Shown one piece after another: positions 11,140 to 23,640 of a DNA stretch of 64,000 nt. The position numbers and the translations under genes were made by a program. The notes beneath the pieces were generated by a model, which saw nothing but the letters and a program-made list of their open reading frames with translations, was not told the origin of the DNA and ran no database searches. Source of the stretch: Himantopus leucocephalus (lineage: Eukaryota; Chordata; Aves; Charadriiformes; Recurvirostridae); NCBI GenBank assembly GCA_003993805.1, contig RSEF01000005.1, forward strand, positions 40,120,515 through 40,184,514, written 5' to 3'. Position 1 is the stretch's first letter, and every line of letters begins with the position of its first letter.

Positions 11140-14100
11140 TGAAAGAGTAGGGATGTGGAGGAATATTATTTACTCTGTGCTTTGCACTTTCTGTGACCAG
11201 TTTCTTTTTTCTTTTTCTTTTTCTACTTTGAACACCACTGCCTTTGTCTGACACATTGAATGGCAGGAGAACACAATATGGTAATCCAGAGCTTAAGTTT
11301 TTCAGATCTTTGTTGGTGTTTCTTATTGCAACATTTCTTTGCTAAGTTACAAGATAAAATGGATCAAAAGCATTTTGTGGAGTTTCATACAACAGCTACA
11401 ATCCGCAGCAGTATGCCTACGCAATAGGGCTGCCAATCCAGCAGCCTCTAAAAGAAAGTAATGGGTTTCCCCGTTTGTGTATGAGTTTAATAGCCCTGCA
11501 GCCCTTCCCAAAAAAGGTGTCATCATTCTGGAAGTGGTGGTTATTTGAAGACTTTTATTACTGCTGTTCAGATCCTTTGCAAAATTTGTTGCACAGACGG
11601 TGTTTTTTCCTTCCTCTGATGAAACCTGCATGTGTTGGTAAGTTTAAAAGTAAATGCCAGGTGGCATCTTGCACTGCACAAATATCTCACCGTTTTATCA
11701 TTACAGAATTGAAGGGGGTTTGGCACAATGCTTGTCTAAGTATCTACATTTATGGTGTCAGTCAGCAAACACAAAGTCAAAGACATTTCTCTTAATTAGA
11801 CTTATTCTGTGTGTTATCCTTGTGTACAGCACACATATAATTGGAATACTCATCACTAAACAGAGGGAATGCGTGTATACAAATACAGGGAAATGTTAAT
11901 CCCATTGAAGTCAACAGTGAACTTCTGTTGGCTTCAGTGGGTAAGGATTTTCCCTGCAAAACCAAATTTTCTTAAAAGCTGGAGGCAAATTTGGCATTCA
12001 TTACGCTACCCATGAAAAGAAAGTGTTCACGTATTAATGGAACTACTGCCTGAAGTATTATGCAAGTCAGGCATGTGTTGCAGATTGTGTGAATGACTGA
12101 GTCAATAAAAATTTCTAAGAAATAGCATTTAAAGTGGTATTTTGAAGTAGAAGCAGTAAACTGATGAGGAAAAAATTGTGATTCTTTGCTAAAAGTCAAG
12201 ATCACTTGATTAAACTTGCCTCACTAACATTTCAGTTGGCAAATATTTCTGTACACTGAGTTCTTAATTGTCTGCTGGGGATGTTGAAAGGTATATAAGA
12301 AATTCTACCCAAGTGCTGGCCATTGACAGAACTGAGATTGCATAATTAAAAATATTCTGGCAAGGCAAGTTTAGTTCAACAGGTGTTCAAGTGAAGAAAT
12401 GTATAATAGGTGCAGTGAAAAAGTATAAGATATGCTTTGAACAAATAAAAACAAAAGTATTGGCTAAAATTCTAACTGTATGATAGTAACATAGAGAAGT
12501 GTTTACTGTCTGGGTCTGTGAGGACATGATCTTTGTACACTACAATCTTTGGTGATTGAAATGGTTTCTTTTGTCTTGCACAAATAAGAGGAAAGAAATA
12601 CACCTTCTGCATTAGATTATACTGTGGAAAGTTACTGGAGCATTTGATAGTTGACAAAAATGCTTATCTTTTCAGTGGGTTATTTTGTTTAATTTCTTAA
12701 GTTATGATTTTAAAGAAAATTACTGTGGGTAACATATCACTCTTCTCGTTCCCTACCCTTCCTCTTCCTTCCTCTGAATATTACAAAATTTATCAGATAT
12801 GCAGCAACTACCTTTTTTCCAGTTTAAATGTAGTTGAGTCTGAGCAAGTTGCAATAGAAATTTAGATGTGTTCTGCCACCATGCACCAACACTCTAGGTA
12901 GGAAATGAAAAGATTGCTTTTGCCCAAGTCAAAGATCTAATAGAATCTAATCAAATAGATATGCAGTAGGAGAAATATGACTACTGCATATAAGATTTAG
13001 TAAATAGATTTTTAGCAGAAAGGACCAGGAATTTTTGGTATCAGAACATATTTTTGAGTCCTGAGTGAAGGTAACTCACCTATATCAACAGATCTTATCC
13101 AACAGTACAGCATCCATAACAATCCATGGAGACGTCTGTCCCCTGCTGATTCAACAGGAAGGTGCCATCTATTGAATACTCTCAAGTATTTCTTCCATCA
13201 GACAGGTGGTTCCTATAAAAGACTACAATATATGTTCCACAAACACCTCTATTCACTTTTCGTACTTTAATTTTAAATCCTTAGTCTGAGTTCTACTTGG
13301 GTGGAAACCGTTGCAGTACGATTGTGGAGAAAGCAAGATTCAGGGAGTTGTTCTGGTCAAAATCATCACCAGCTATTCAGACTCAGTATGATTGATCCCT
13401 TTTACACATCTAGAATCACACAGATTGAGAGTGAAACTGTTTCAAATTATCTGCTGAGGATCCAGTCATCACAGGAGACTGTGATGGTAGCTTGTTCACA
13501 GTGTCTCAGAAATTCACGGTCACCCTGGTTGCACAAGTGGCTCGGGGTAGTGAAGCCTGCAGTCAGCCTCAGGACCAGGCATGCAGCTTTGTCTTTTTCC
13601 CCAAACTGCTGGGCACAACATTAATCCAGCTGGAGAAATTGTCTTGCTACATTGTCTGATGAGAACTTCACATATCAAAGGAGAAGAGGAGAAGAAGGGC
13701 TAACAAGCTTGCCAGATTCAAAGTTGGTTTGAGCATGTCTTTGTAGTTAAGGTCTGGACATGTCAGTGTGGGGCATATACTCATGGATTCTTTCTTATTA
13801 CTAATTTTCCTGCGAACAGATACATTTATTCAAAAATGATTTATTCTTTTCTTAAGTGTAACAGTTGTTGTTGAACTCCACACTTTGATTCTGGGTTCCT
13901 GTGTGTATGAAAATACCAGATAAATTTGAGTGTGTATACCTGCCAGTAATCCATTTTCCATAATGTGAAGACCGCAAGGTGAAGTACTCAATATTAACTC
14001 AAGCTCTTCCCTGCCTTTCCTTCCAAATCCTGGAAGAGTTATGGACCGAAGAGGTCCCACTGAAGTCATTGGGACAATTCATTTTTATAATCCTGTACAG

Positions 14101-17100
14101 GCTCATGGCTTTTATGAAAGATTTGTAGTTTTATTCTGATAGCGGGATTAGACATTGCTGCCTTCTGCAGAAGTACTGTCTGTCAAGGGGTAACACTCAT
14201 TCTGTCTCTCTGCATGAAAGGTTGTAATTTGGAGTATATTATCACTTAACATCAATTATAAGCTGTGGAGCGTAAATTGTTAACTCCTTTTTTGCTTAAA
14301 TTACTGCCTTCCATGCTTTTTTCTGCCACTTTTATGAAGCATGAATGGTTTCAATGTACATGTTTTCTTACTGAAAAGAGACTTGTGAAATGTTGCAGAA
14401 TGTCTCAGTTGGACCAAGTGTCTCAGTTGGAGTGGTGGCACGCTGAAATCAGGGGTAAGGAACTGTAGTGAATGAATGTCATAACAGAGAAGCCAAAGCG
14501 TAACCAAGTCCAAACGGCAATGGAAGGGCATGGTCAATGGCTAGTCAGAGGTCAAAGCCAAGGACTTTACTATAAGGAGGAGTCTGTAATAGAGGTTGGG
14601 TAGTGAAGTAAGGTTAGAAAGATTTACCCAAGCAAGTTTTACTCCTGCATCCTTGGAGTGGAGCTGTGGGTGACACCTGTTGAACAGTCAAGAGTGCCTC
14701 ACCAGCCTACTGGGAGTGAGACAAGCAAATTGTCAGTCAAACTCATATATAAGCCAGGTTCATCAGTCTTGGTCAGGTTTATTAAGCCCTTATTAGTCGA
14801 CAAGACCAATTCTCGGTACCTACTCTAGTAACTAAAATAAGATCAGGGCATGGCCTTGCACAGTGACATGCAATCATCTATGCTTTTGTTAGAAAGCTCC
14901 CTGGCAAAGTTTTAACCCGCTGTCCTAGACAACACCTTTGAATGGTACCGTGTACCAGGGCCTATTTGCCTTAGACAATCTGGTGTTAGCAGCCCTTCCT
15001 TTTAGGGGTGGACAGAAGAGAGCTTTTGACATCTGTAACACAAGGCAGGTCATGCCAGTAGATCTCAAGGCCAGAGCATGGTTTCTGGACAGTTCTTTTT
15101 AGCAATAGAGAGGTGACTGGTGTGGTCAGTTTGGGGTTTGTTAGAGGAGCCTGAAAACGTACCAGGTGGAGAGCCCTGAAAGCACATACAATTTCTGGCT
15201 GCAGCACAGATAAAACATGTCTGGCTGTAACACGAACTTTCTTCTGTTCTTCTGCCAGTTCAGTTCCGCCCCGAACTGGATAGGACACTTTTGGGGCCGA
15301 GGGGAACGTTGTTTTTATTGAATAGGGTCTTTGTTACCGCAAAGCTTCTGAGACAACATTACAACACTACCTTTTGGATCCTGTGCTGACGACTTGCTGT
15401 TTGTGGCAGATACTGACTTGATATCGTAAGTGGCCAAAGTCATTTGCGTGGACAACAGGTTTATCGTGGGTGCTGACATTTGAAGCTTTCCCAGAGTCAT
15501 CTGCCAGTAGGTCTCAGACACCACCTGGAAGGCTTCCTGAGCTCACTCCAGCCTACACAGTCATTTCCTTCTTGATTTCCCCTAAGGAGATTGTCAGTAA
15601 AGTTTGTTATAAAGTGTAATAGTCTTCATAGTGCGTGTGAAGCAAGTCAGGTCTGTCAGAGTTGAGGGAAACATGCCGGTTATTAAAGTAGATCAGAGGG
15701 GGTTTTTCTTCTTTGTTTTAAGCTTGTATTTGACAACCTGGTCTGCCTTAAAAGGGATGTCTCTCTTTTCTAGTCCAGTTACCTATGCAGCCGTGAAGGG
15801 GGACATAAGAAGACTTCCTCAGATAAACAGTATACACCGTGCCCAAAATGACATGCTTTATTTTCCCCTGCAAATAAGACAAGTTTCTGTGTGTTGCTGA
15901 TATCTTTCCACTATTTATTTGAAATTGCATTTTTCCAACTGATTTTTATATCAGAAACAAAGTGTGTGATGTCACCAAGGCCAAACCTGAATTACAGAAC
16001 ATGGAGAAATGTGCCCTTGCCACATGCCAACAGCTGTAAGCAGTCTTTAATCTGAGAAGTAAAGGAATTATTATTTTCATGTAGATTCTAAAGCCATAGC
16101 TACTGTGCCAGTGTAACTGTTGTGAATGGCTTTTTGCTTCTCTATTAAAGTCTTCTTGATTGTTTTCTTATTTTCTGTCACAGTGTGCATCATGGTTTAG
16201 TAGTGAGACAAGTATCCACCTCTCTGTATATGAAGACCTAACTACTTGCTATTTTAAAGCACCTCCAGCTTGTGTTCTTAATATAATCCCTCCTACTAAA
16301 AGGTCAGCATCTCTGCACATGATGTTATCTATGTGCAAAGCCCCGTCCAGCTATGAATGTGTGTATCGGAGCTGTCATCTTTGAAAGTTTTTAGGAGTAA
16401 TTTTGTTGTCACTACGGTTAGATCTTACCTGAAATAAACTTTGTGGTATCCTTAGGTAGTTACCGTAAGCACATAGTAGGTATGTATGATGGTATCTCTG
16501 GGTTTTTTAGCTATTTACTCAAACAAATGGAAACCATAAAAGAAATCTTGACCCTGGAAAGTCAATTACAGTTTTGGGTCAAACTTACAGGGGCAGAATT
16601 TCAAATTAATCTTCCTCACTGTGTGAATCATTCTTTACAATAAACTGGTTCCATGTATTACACTTGCACGCTCACCACATGCCTTGGATTGTCCTTTGAA
16701 TAGCTAATTTTTCCTGCAATTTCAATATACCACATATTACTTGGAAGAAGTACAGGATATTACAAAATAATACTGCAGATGATGAAGAAACTTTGTATCA
16801 ACATCATGTCTAAGGTTAGATGAGCTAATTTTTAATTCTCACTGAAAACTGTCGTGAGCATTTCATATAGACACTTTCTTGCATAATGTGATAATGGACT
16901 GAACCTGCCTGTAATGTGTGCTCGTTTGGGCACATCGTTAGATGAAAGAGTAAACTGCTTGTCAAATCCTGCTGATACAGTGCACTTCCCAGTGTGATGT
17001 GACCATGCAGTACAAGAATGAGGTATTCACATCTCAGGCATAATGGTTCAACTGCCATTGCTTTAAGATAATTAGTAGATATTAAGTTTGCTCCTATCGT

Positions 17101-18770
17101 AATACAATGAACCAGATATGTACCTAGTCTGGGCAAAAATGCTATTGGATCCTTTAATTTTCTTTGACACAGCAGTAAAAAGCTATTTGGAGATTATTTT
17201 TTTTTTTCTGATTGCACAATCTGCATAATATTTATTGAGGCCTGTTGGTGTCATCCCAGTCACAACAGGACCTCTCAGAAATGAATGACCACACAACCAA
17301 TATTCATGTGGTACAATCATGTATTCTTACTGGGGAATTTGTTGTGACAAAGACAAGAGTCTGGACCTCAGATAGCGACATCTCTTACAAGACTTCTGAA
17401 AAGTTCCCTAAAAATATTAAATTAGGGATAGCATAAAGACTGAGTTGGGGAAGGTGGCATTAGGTAGACTTGCAGCACAACACTTCTTGAAAACAACAAT
17501 TCCATTTTGGAATAAAATGGAGATTATGGGGTTATCATCTTTAATTCCAATAAGAGAAATTCTTTGTAAAGTAACTGAAAAAGATGCAACTATATATGCT
17601 AAAAAGCCTGGGTTGATGCACTTGCATCATGTAGGTGAAAACCCTGATTTTATCTCCCTGATCCAAGTTGGGCACCTGCAAACATTTTGATGGCTGGGCT
17701 GTGGAGGTAGTCTCCTTTCTTGCGATGCATCTTCTGTCTGGATCTGCTTTTCACGTACTTAGCAATTTAATAAAAAATTGTTTGTGCCAGTCACAGAGAG
17801 AGGACATAGACCAATGGAAGTCACCAGAAACATGGGTAATTCACATGAATTTAGAGCAGGGAAGTATTCTTGCTGGTGGGAGTCTGCCATGTCCAAAGTG
17901 AGTTAACACAGGAGACTGGGACTCATCATTAGGTTTCTGCATTCAAAACGAATAACCTAATCACTTGGCTGGGGAGGAGTTCTCTCTTCTGTCAGAAATT
18001 CTGCCTGACATTCCTCAGAAATATTTCCATCTAAACCAGTGCATCTTGACAGGGCATTATTGTTCCAGTGAAACAATGCTTTTTATTTAAAAAAAAAAAA
18101 AAGTTTCATTAACTGATATTTATTCTGACCAACAATAGTATTAGATTGTAGAGTAAAATCTTATTATGGTTAATTGTTTGATCCTGATGCAAACTCATAA
18201 AGGTCATGTTTGCTGTTGAGATCCCATTCCTTTGTGCCCAGAGGGAATGTCAACCCGGGTGTGGTTGTGGCGGTGTGTTGGGGGAAGATGTGGGTTAAAG
18301 CCTGTTAGAGTTCCCACCACCACCACTGTTACCCTGAAATTCACACACACAAACAACCCTCAGCTGGTTCTTCAGGGTAGTTTTCTCGCTGTACTGATCC
18401 TCCACATCAGCACAGATCCATCAGGGATCAGCAATACAGTTGCTTGATTTACTCAAAGTTAAGATAAGCTTAGTAAAAAGTATTTTCATTAGAAAATGAT
18501 GTGTTGGGAAACTTTTCATAAACTTCTAATGATTTCAGTTAGCATTCCAAACTTTTCCAACTCAAGTTTATCTCCCAGAAGTGTTATTCAGTGAATTTTG
18601 AAACTACATTTCAGACTTGAAAAATTCAACATGAGTTTTAATTTTACATTTTAAATTTGGATTTCTTATTGTTAATCATGTATTTGATGATGCGTCAATA
18701 ATTTACAATATCTACTATAGTACAATTCTAATTTTCACTTTTCATTTTTAAAATCGTCAAGGGCAGCTGA
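11140..18770. other. Unique intronic sequence, no gene recognised
   Basis: Mostly unique AT-rich sequence. It includes a 45-bp inverted pair built from CCATTGAAGTCAACAGTGAA / TTCTGTTGGCTTCAGTGGG at 11901-11945 and a related motif at 14055-14074. Two neighbouring minus-strand open frames (14986-15288, 15315-15524) may be coding relics but match nothing I know. Confidence 0.45.
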
Positions 18771-18771
18771 T

Positions 18772-19090
18772 ACTTAAATACAAGTTTAAGATTTTATCTA
18801 ATTTTCTAGGTCAACGTGTCCCCTGTTTGCATTGTAATGAAACGGTTTGACACGTTAGCACTGTGATTTAAAAAACAAGGAGATCACTTAGTGCGTTATT
18901 AGAGTGCTAGGCATTTTCAGTCCCCTCGTGTTAGCTGGAGTCTTTTTCTTCACCCTGAAAACCTCTGATCCCCTAATTAATAAGACAAGTGCTTATATTC
19001 TTTTCTAGATCAAAGCATCACCTGCTTCTGTTGATGGTGGAACGGTTTGATATGTTGACACTTTGATACAGAAAATAAGATGAGCTGTTG
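18772..19090 (+). repeat. Diverged direct duplication, about 115 bp units about 200 bp apart
   Basis: Unit A (about 18772-18890) and unit B (about 18975-19090) share TTTTCTAG(G/A)TCAA, the ten-base AACGGTTTGA at 18841 and 19041, and the following (A/T)GTTAGCACT / TGTTGACACT and TGATTTA / TGATACA blocks. Divergence is considerable with small indels, so it is an old duplication or two copies of an unrecognised repeat. Confidence 0.6.
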
Positions 19091-19859
19091 TAATCTGCAC
19101 TAAGTAGCAGCTGCTAATGTAAAAATAACAGAATGGCTAGAAGTTGGATGTCATAATGTGTCACAACATGACCTGCTCTATCATCTGGTGTGTACTTCTC
19201 TTATTGATATGATGTGTAAAATGTAAAAGCATTAAAATAGCGTAAGAAAAAAATATTTCTTCAGTGGTTTTAAAAGGTTTTTCCGGATTTTTTTTCTTGC
19301 TTATTCGTTCTAATTCAGAATGAAAGAAACCTTTGTTCCCCCTCCCAGCCTCCTGCTGCCCTGAGAAGACACCTGACCTCTCACTGTCCAGCTAGCCTGC
19401 TAATATCAGCAGAAACATACTTCTCCCCATGAGAAATGGGGGCAATTCTCAGTTGTCCGTTTGTGGCTAGATTCCAGATAACACAGGACAAAAGGGGCAG
19501 AAAGACATCTTACTGCAATCTTTCCCCATTATACAGCCCTACCAAGTGTAAATGATTGAGTCCGTCAATTGCAGAAATGACCTTTGAGACTTTCCAGACT
19601 TCTCATCCAGCCTTCTTCTAATCCATAGGAATATCCTGAATCAGTAGAAGGCAAGCTGTTGGTAGCAACTATGACTGAGTTAAGGAATACCTGCATGTTA
19701 ACAGGGGGAAAATGGGAAGGGTGTCACTTCTAACTGGGTTAATTATAATCTCAGTAAGAATAAAGTAAGAATAACTCTTCTACAAGAAGAGTACTTATTA
19801 AGCAAGAAAGTTATGTCTTAGAAAACAGGAAATATAGAGACAAATGAAAAATGCCAGAG

Positions 19860-21310
19860 GTTAATCTAAATCGGCCCTTGGAAAGGAAATTAAAACAAAC
19901 AATAGTGTAACAACTGAAATGAGAACAAGGAAAGAGGAAATGTGCACCTGTCTGAGAATGGCATGGAGATCAAGGATAATCCGGATTAGGTCCGGAAGTG
20001 TGTGATTTTATTTTTTTTTTCTCAGCATTGGGCAATGATGATGTCAACTATGAGGACAGGGTTAAGAAAAGTGAATGTATGGAAATGGAGTACATCATAG
20101 CTGTTCAATAGGTTATTGTGCTGAGATTGAGATAATGGATGGTTTTCATCCCCAATTCTGAAAAAGCTGGTACCTGAAATTGCAGGAATGATAGTAAAGT
20201 TCTTTAATAATTTCTATGAGTCTGTGTACAGTGTAATATGACAGGGAATTAGCAGAGGCAGCATCTATATTTAGAAGGGCAAAAAACATAATTCTGAAAA
20301 TTGTAGACCAGTTAGTCTTTATTGTGAGGCTTCAGAGTAAATTTGGAAGGGGAATGTTTTTACGGCACGGATCCATCAACAGTGGATTGAACTACAACTT
20401 TCACCCAAGTAAGATCATGCAAGAATTCTTCTTTGGTATGATAACTGGTTATTTAGACAAGGCAACTTGTTAAATATAAGCTGACACATAAGCTTATATG
20501 TGGTGCCATATGGAAAATTATTAATTACAGTGGAGAATGTATATTGTCATTTTACAAGCACGCACAAGCTTAATGTGGGAAATGCTGCTTGCTGTTAACT
20601 GGGTTCACCTAGCATCTCTTGTTTGGAAGGATGGGCATGTTGAGCTCATGTCTGTCTGCAAAATGTCATGTACCCATGAAGGAGATGAGGGATTAGACAA
20701 AAGCAATAAGGAACTAGTTAGCAGGAAAGCAACAGCAAACAGCTTTGAAAGGAGAAACGTTAAGGTCCAAGGATTTCACTAGTGGAATTTCTCTCCAATT
20801 TCTCACCAATTGGTGCTGAACCAGTTTTCTTTAATGCTGTCATTGAGAACCTTTGGCATGAAGAGCAACAGCGTACCAACAAAATTGCTTGATGACGCAG
20901 AGCTGGGAGATGTTATTAACACAACGTGGAGATATTATTAATACAAAATAAGTTCAAGCTACCGTGCAGAAAGATTGGAATGGCCTCAAGTACTGAAAAA
21001 ATAAAAACAGTGGGGTGGAATTCAATGGTACCAAGTGTAAGAATTTCCACTGTTAGCTGAGTAATACCAGTGGGCAGGAGAGCAGACAGATATCAGAAGG
21101 TGACTGTGAGCAAAAGGGATGAAAGAATGTATTAGGTGAGATGTTTCCACTGGAGTTAGGATGCACTGCTAGCAGAGCACTGATGAGAGCTGGGTTTGAA
21201 TTGATCAGGAGAATGGAGAGCCTGCTTACTGAGAGGTAACAGAAAAGGTTGTGTGTTTAGCCTGTGCAAGGAAGAAAAAATAGATGCTTTCTATACGTTT
21301 ATATAGGTGG
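19860..21310 (+). mobile_element. Ancient CR1-type LINE relic, reverse-transcriptase region
   Basis: Several blocks appear in CR1 ORF2 order on the + strand. 'AATTGTAGACCAGTTAGTCT' near 20300 corresponds to the NYRPVSL block. 'ATAACTGGTTATTTAGACAA' near 20440 corresponds to the block before the RT active site. 'TTGATGACGCAGAGCTGGGA' near 20890 corresponds to the F/YADDTKLG-type block. 'GTGTGTTTAGCCTGTGCAAG' near 21253 corresponds to the LFSL block, followed by a 'CTTTCTATACGTTTATATAG' match to the block after it. Heavy indels and stop codons mean the copy is dead and old, comparable to the relic at 1.5-4.3 kb. The edges are approximate, and no 3' microsatellite is seen. Confidence 0.58.
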
Positions 21311-23439
21311 AAATATATATGTTCTCTATAAATGAATGAGAAAGCAGTAAAAAGATAGAGCTGTGCAGCTTTATTACTCAAGTTCATTTAGTGGTTTTTT
21401 CCTTCTGTTGGATGTTGAAAAGCATTTAGATTAGAGTTGAGGGTGCTCATGTTTGCCCTAGAGGAATTAGGAAAAGGTAAAAACTAGTTTTACCCTTTGT
21501 TTTCCTCTGCTGAATCCTAGTATTTTTCCAGGCTTTGCATTAAGAAAACGCGTAGCATTGTTCTTTTAAATATTTTGAAACAAAAGCAACAGCAAAATGA
21601 TCAGTAATGAGATTTTTCTTACTTAAGATCTGGCTATTTTAAGTTTGATATGTAGCAATTAGCTTTTAGATTTAATTTGAAAATTTAAGTTTTCAACAAG
21701 TAACTGTTTGCTAAAGTGCAAAATGGGAGAAGTATAGAAACAGGACTTTTGCAGGAAAGTGGGGTGGGGGACAGAGAATGGGGAAGGATCTATCCACGTT
21801 AAACCAAATATGAAAGCATAGAAACTTGTGGACAAAACAAAATTGTGAGAAAGAGACCATATCTCAGTGATCAGAATACCCTTTCAGGGATAAACAGGAA
21901 CTTCACTGAGGGTGACCCCTGTACCAAAGTGGTGACCGACCTCACCTCTAAATTGACCTTTTTTGGGAAAACCTCCACGAGAGGAACCTGAGTGTAATTC
22001 TTTTTCTTCTTGTTGCTCCTTCTTTACCCTGCCTTCCAAAAAAATCCAATCAAAACTGATCCATTTCCATGAAGAGTTCTGATTTCTACAGCTTGACATT
22101 TTCCAAAGGAATAATATTTTGTTAAAAAGTTCCTGAGCAGCTATTGTTATTACTAGAGGTGAGCTCATGTAGGATTTTTGCCATGTGCACTATGGATGGG
22201 TTTCAATATACATTATAGAAGTCTTCCAAATGTTTTATAGTAGTGCAGGCACCATTATTTTAGTATAGCAATTTAACTTTGTGATGGGCACTGTTTTGCT
22301 TTCCTTCTTCCAGCGAAGGAAGACATCTCTCTTTTGGAAGGATGTTAGAGTCATTTATTTGTCTTTACCACTCGTCAGGCCTGTGAATGGTAGGTCGTTT
22401 TGTCACACGGCTGCATGCTGTGCACAAAAAATCCCGTGCTTGAATTTTTGTTGGTCTCATGCAGCTCCCTAGTATCAACCCCACTACATGCTACCGAGGA
22501 GGTTAGCAAATGTCTACTTCTCTTCCCTTCAGTTTTTGTAGCTGTGTTTTTTGAAAAGCCAAAGCACCTGATTCTGCTGTTATTTTTCCTGGTGCAAACC
22601 CAGATGCAAACCCAGTCAAATCAGCCCAGTTTTCTCTGCTGAAAAACTGGCATAAATAAGAGTCTTCAGACTCTCGTGCCTTCTGACTTTTGTCCTGAAA
22701 AGCAAGTGGAACATAAGGTGTATTTTTTATGATAGTTCTCCAAAGAGACTAGCCGTTAATCTCTCCCTGAGTAGGTGTGTCAGCTGCAAACATTTCCTTC
22801 CAGTCTACCATTTCAATCACACTTCACAGTACACTGAAAATTGGCAAGGATGTTAATTATTGGCCTCTAGAACAAACCACCTACTTTGATTCAAGCGTGT
22901 TTTCCAATTTTTAAGAATGTTGTTTCACCTACAGAACAGTATAATTACAGAAAATAGCTTGGTTTGGCTAACATCCTTGTGTTCTGTGAGTTCTGCTTGC
23001 AAGGCAGTAAGCAGCACTGGGCGAGAGGCTCACCTGCAGAGGATTTTAACCTCTTGCTGACAGGAGTTAGGGCTTGCCAGCATCTAGTACATTGTTTTCA
23101 GTATCAGAAGCTCTAAACCACTGTCACTCAGAGGTTAAACATTAACGCTTTCTGCTTTTAAAGCTGAAGGAACCCTCCATATAGTAAGAAACTTTGTTTT
23201 TATTCTCCGGGGAACTTCCTGTTAAAATTTTATGAAAGTGTGTTCCAGGAGCAATTACAGCGGTGGGTCCTGTACCCCGGCAATGCAAAACCCTGGGTGC
23301 AACGTGACACGCTGAGCAGCACGGTGCACAGACTGGTTGTGTAGCTGCATTTGTGCAATGCAGTGTTTAATAAAATTTGCCAGGAGTCAGCCATGTATCC
23401 AGGACATGATTAATCAACCCGCAGAATAAATTGCCCATA

Positions 23440-23640
23440 GATGACTGGGAGTTGACAGTAAACAGTAAAACACCTGCTTTGAAGACTTACAGTCTTAACA
23501 GACAAACGGGAAACAGAAGCAAGTGGGAGCCCTGTTTTAGGTGAGAGATTTTGAGGCACACAGACAGAGTCGTTCATGATTATACAGTGAGTCAGAGAGA
23601 GCTAGAGACTGAACTCTGCGCATTTCCCTTCATGTGTTCG
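23440..23640 (-). mobile_element. MIR-type SINE relic, reverse orientation
   Basis: Blocks in order: GAAGACTTACAGTCTTAACA (middle region of the amniote long MIR form, like AGAGCTTACAATCTAA), TTTTAGGTGAGAGATTTTGA followed by GGCACACAGA (ATGAGGAAACTGAGGCACAGAG), ATTATACAGTGAGTCAGAGA (GTCACACAGTAAGTCAG) and GAGACTGAACTCTGCGCATT (GAACCCAGGTCT). Old and diverged. Confidence 0.55.

Noticed and set aside
13301..13624. 107-codon + open frame
   Set aside because: No recognisable domain, no splice context, and the surrounding sequence has ordinary intron composition. Left as a chance frame.
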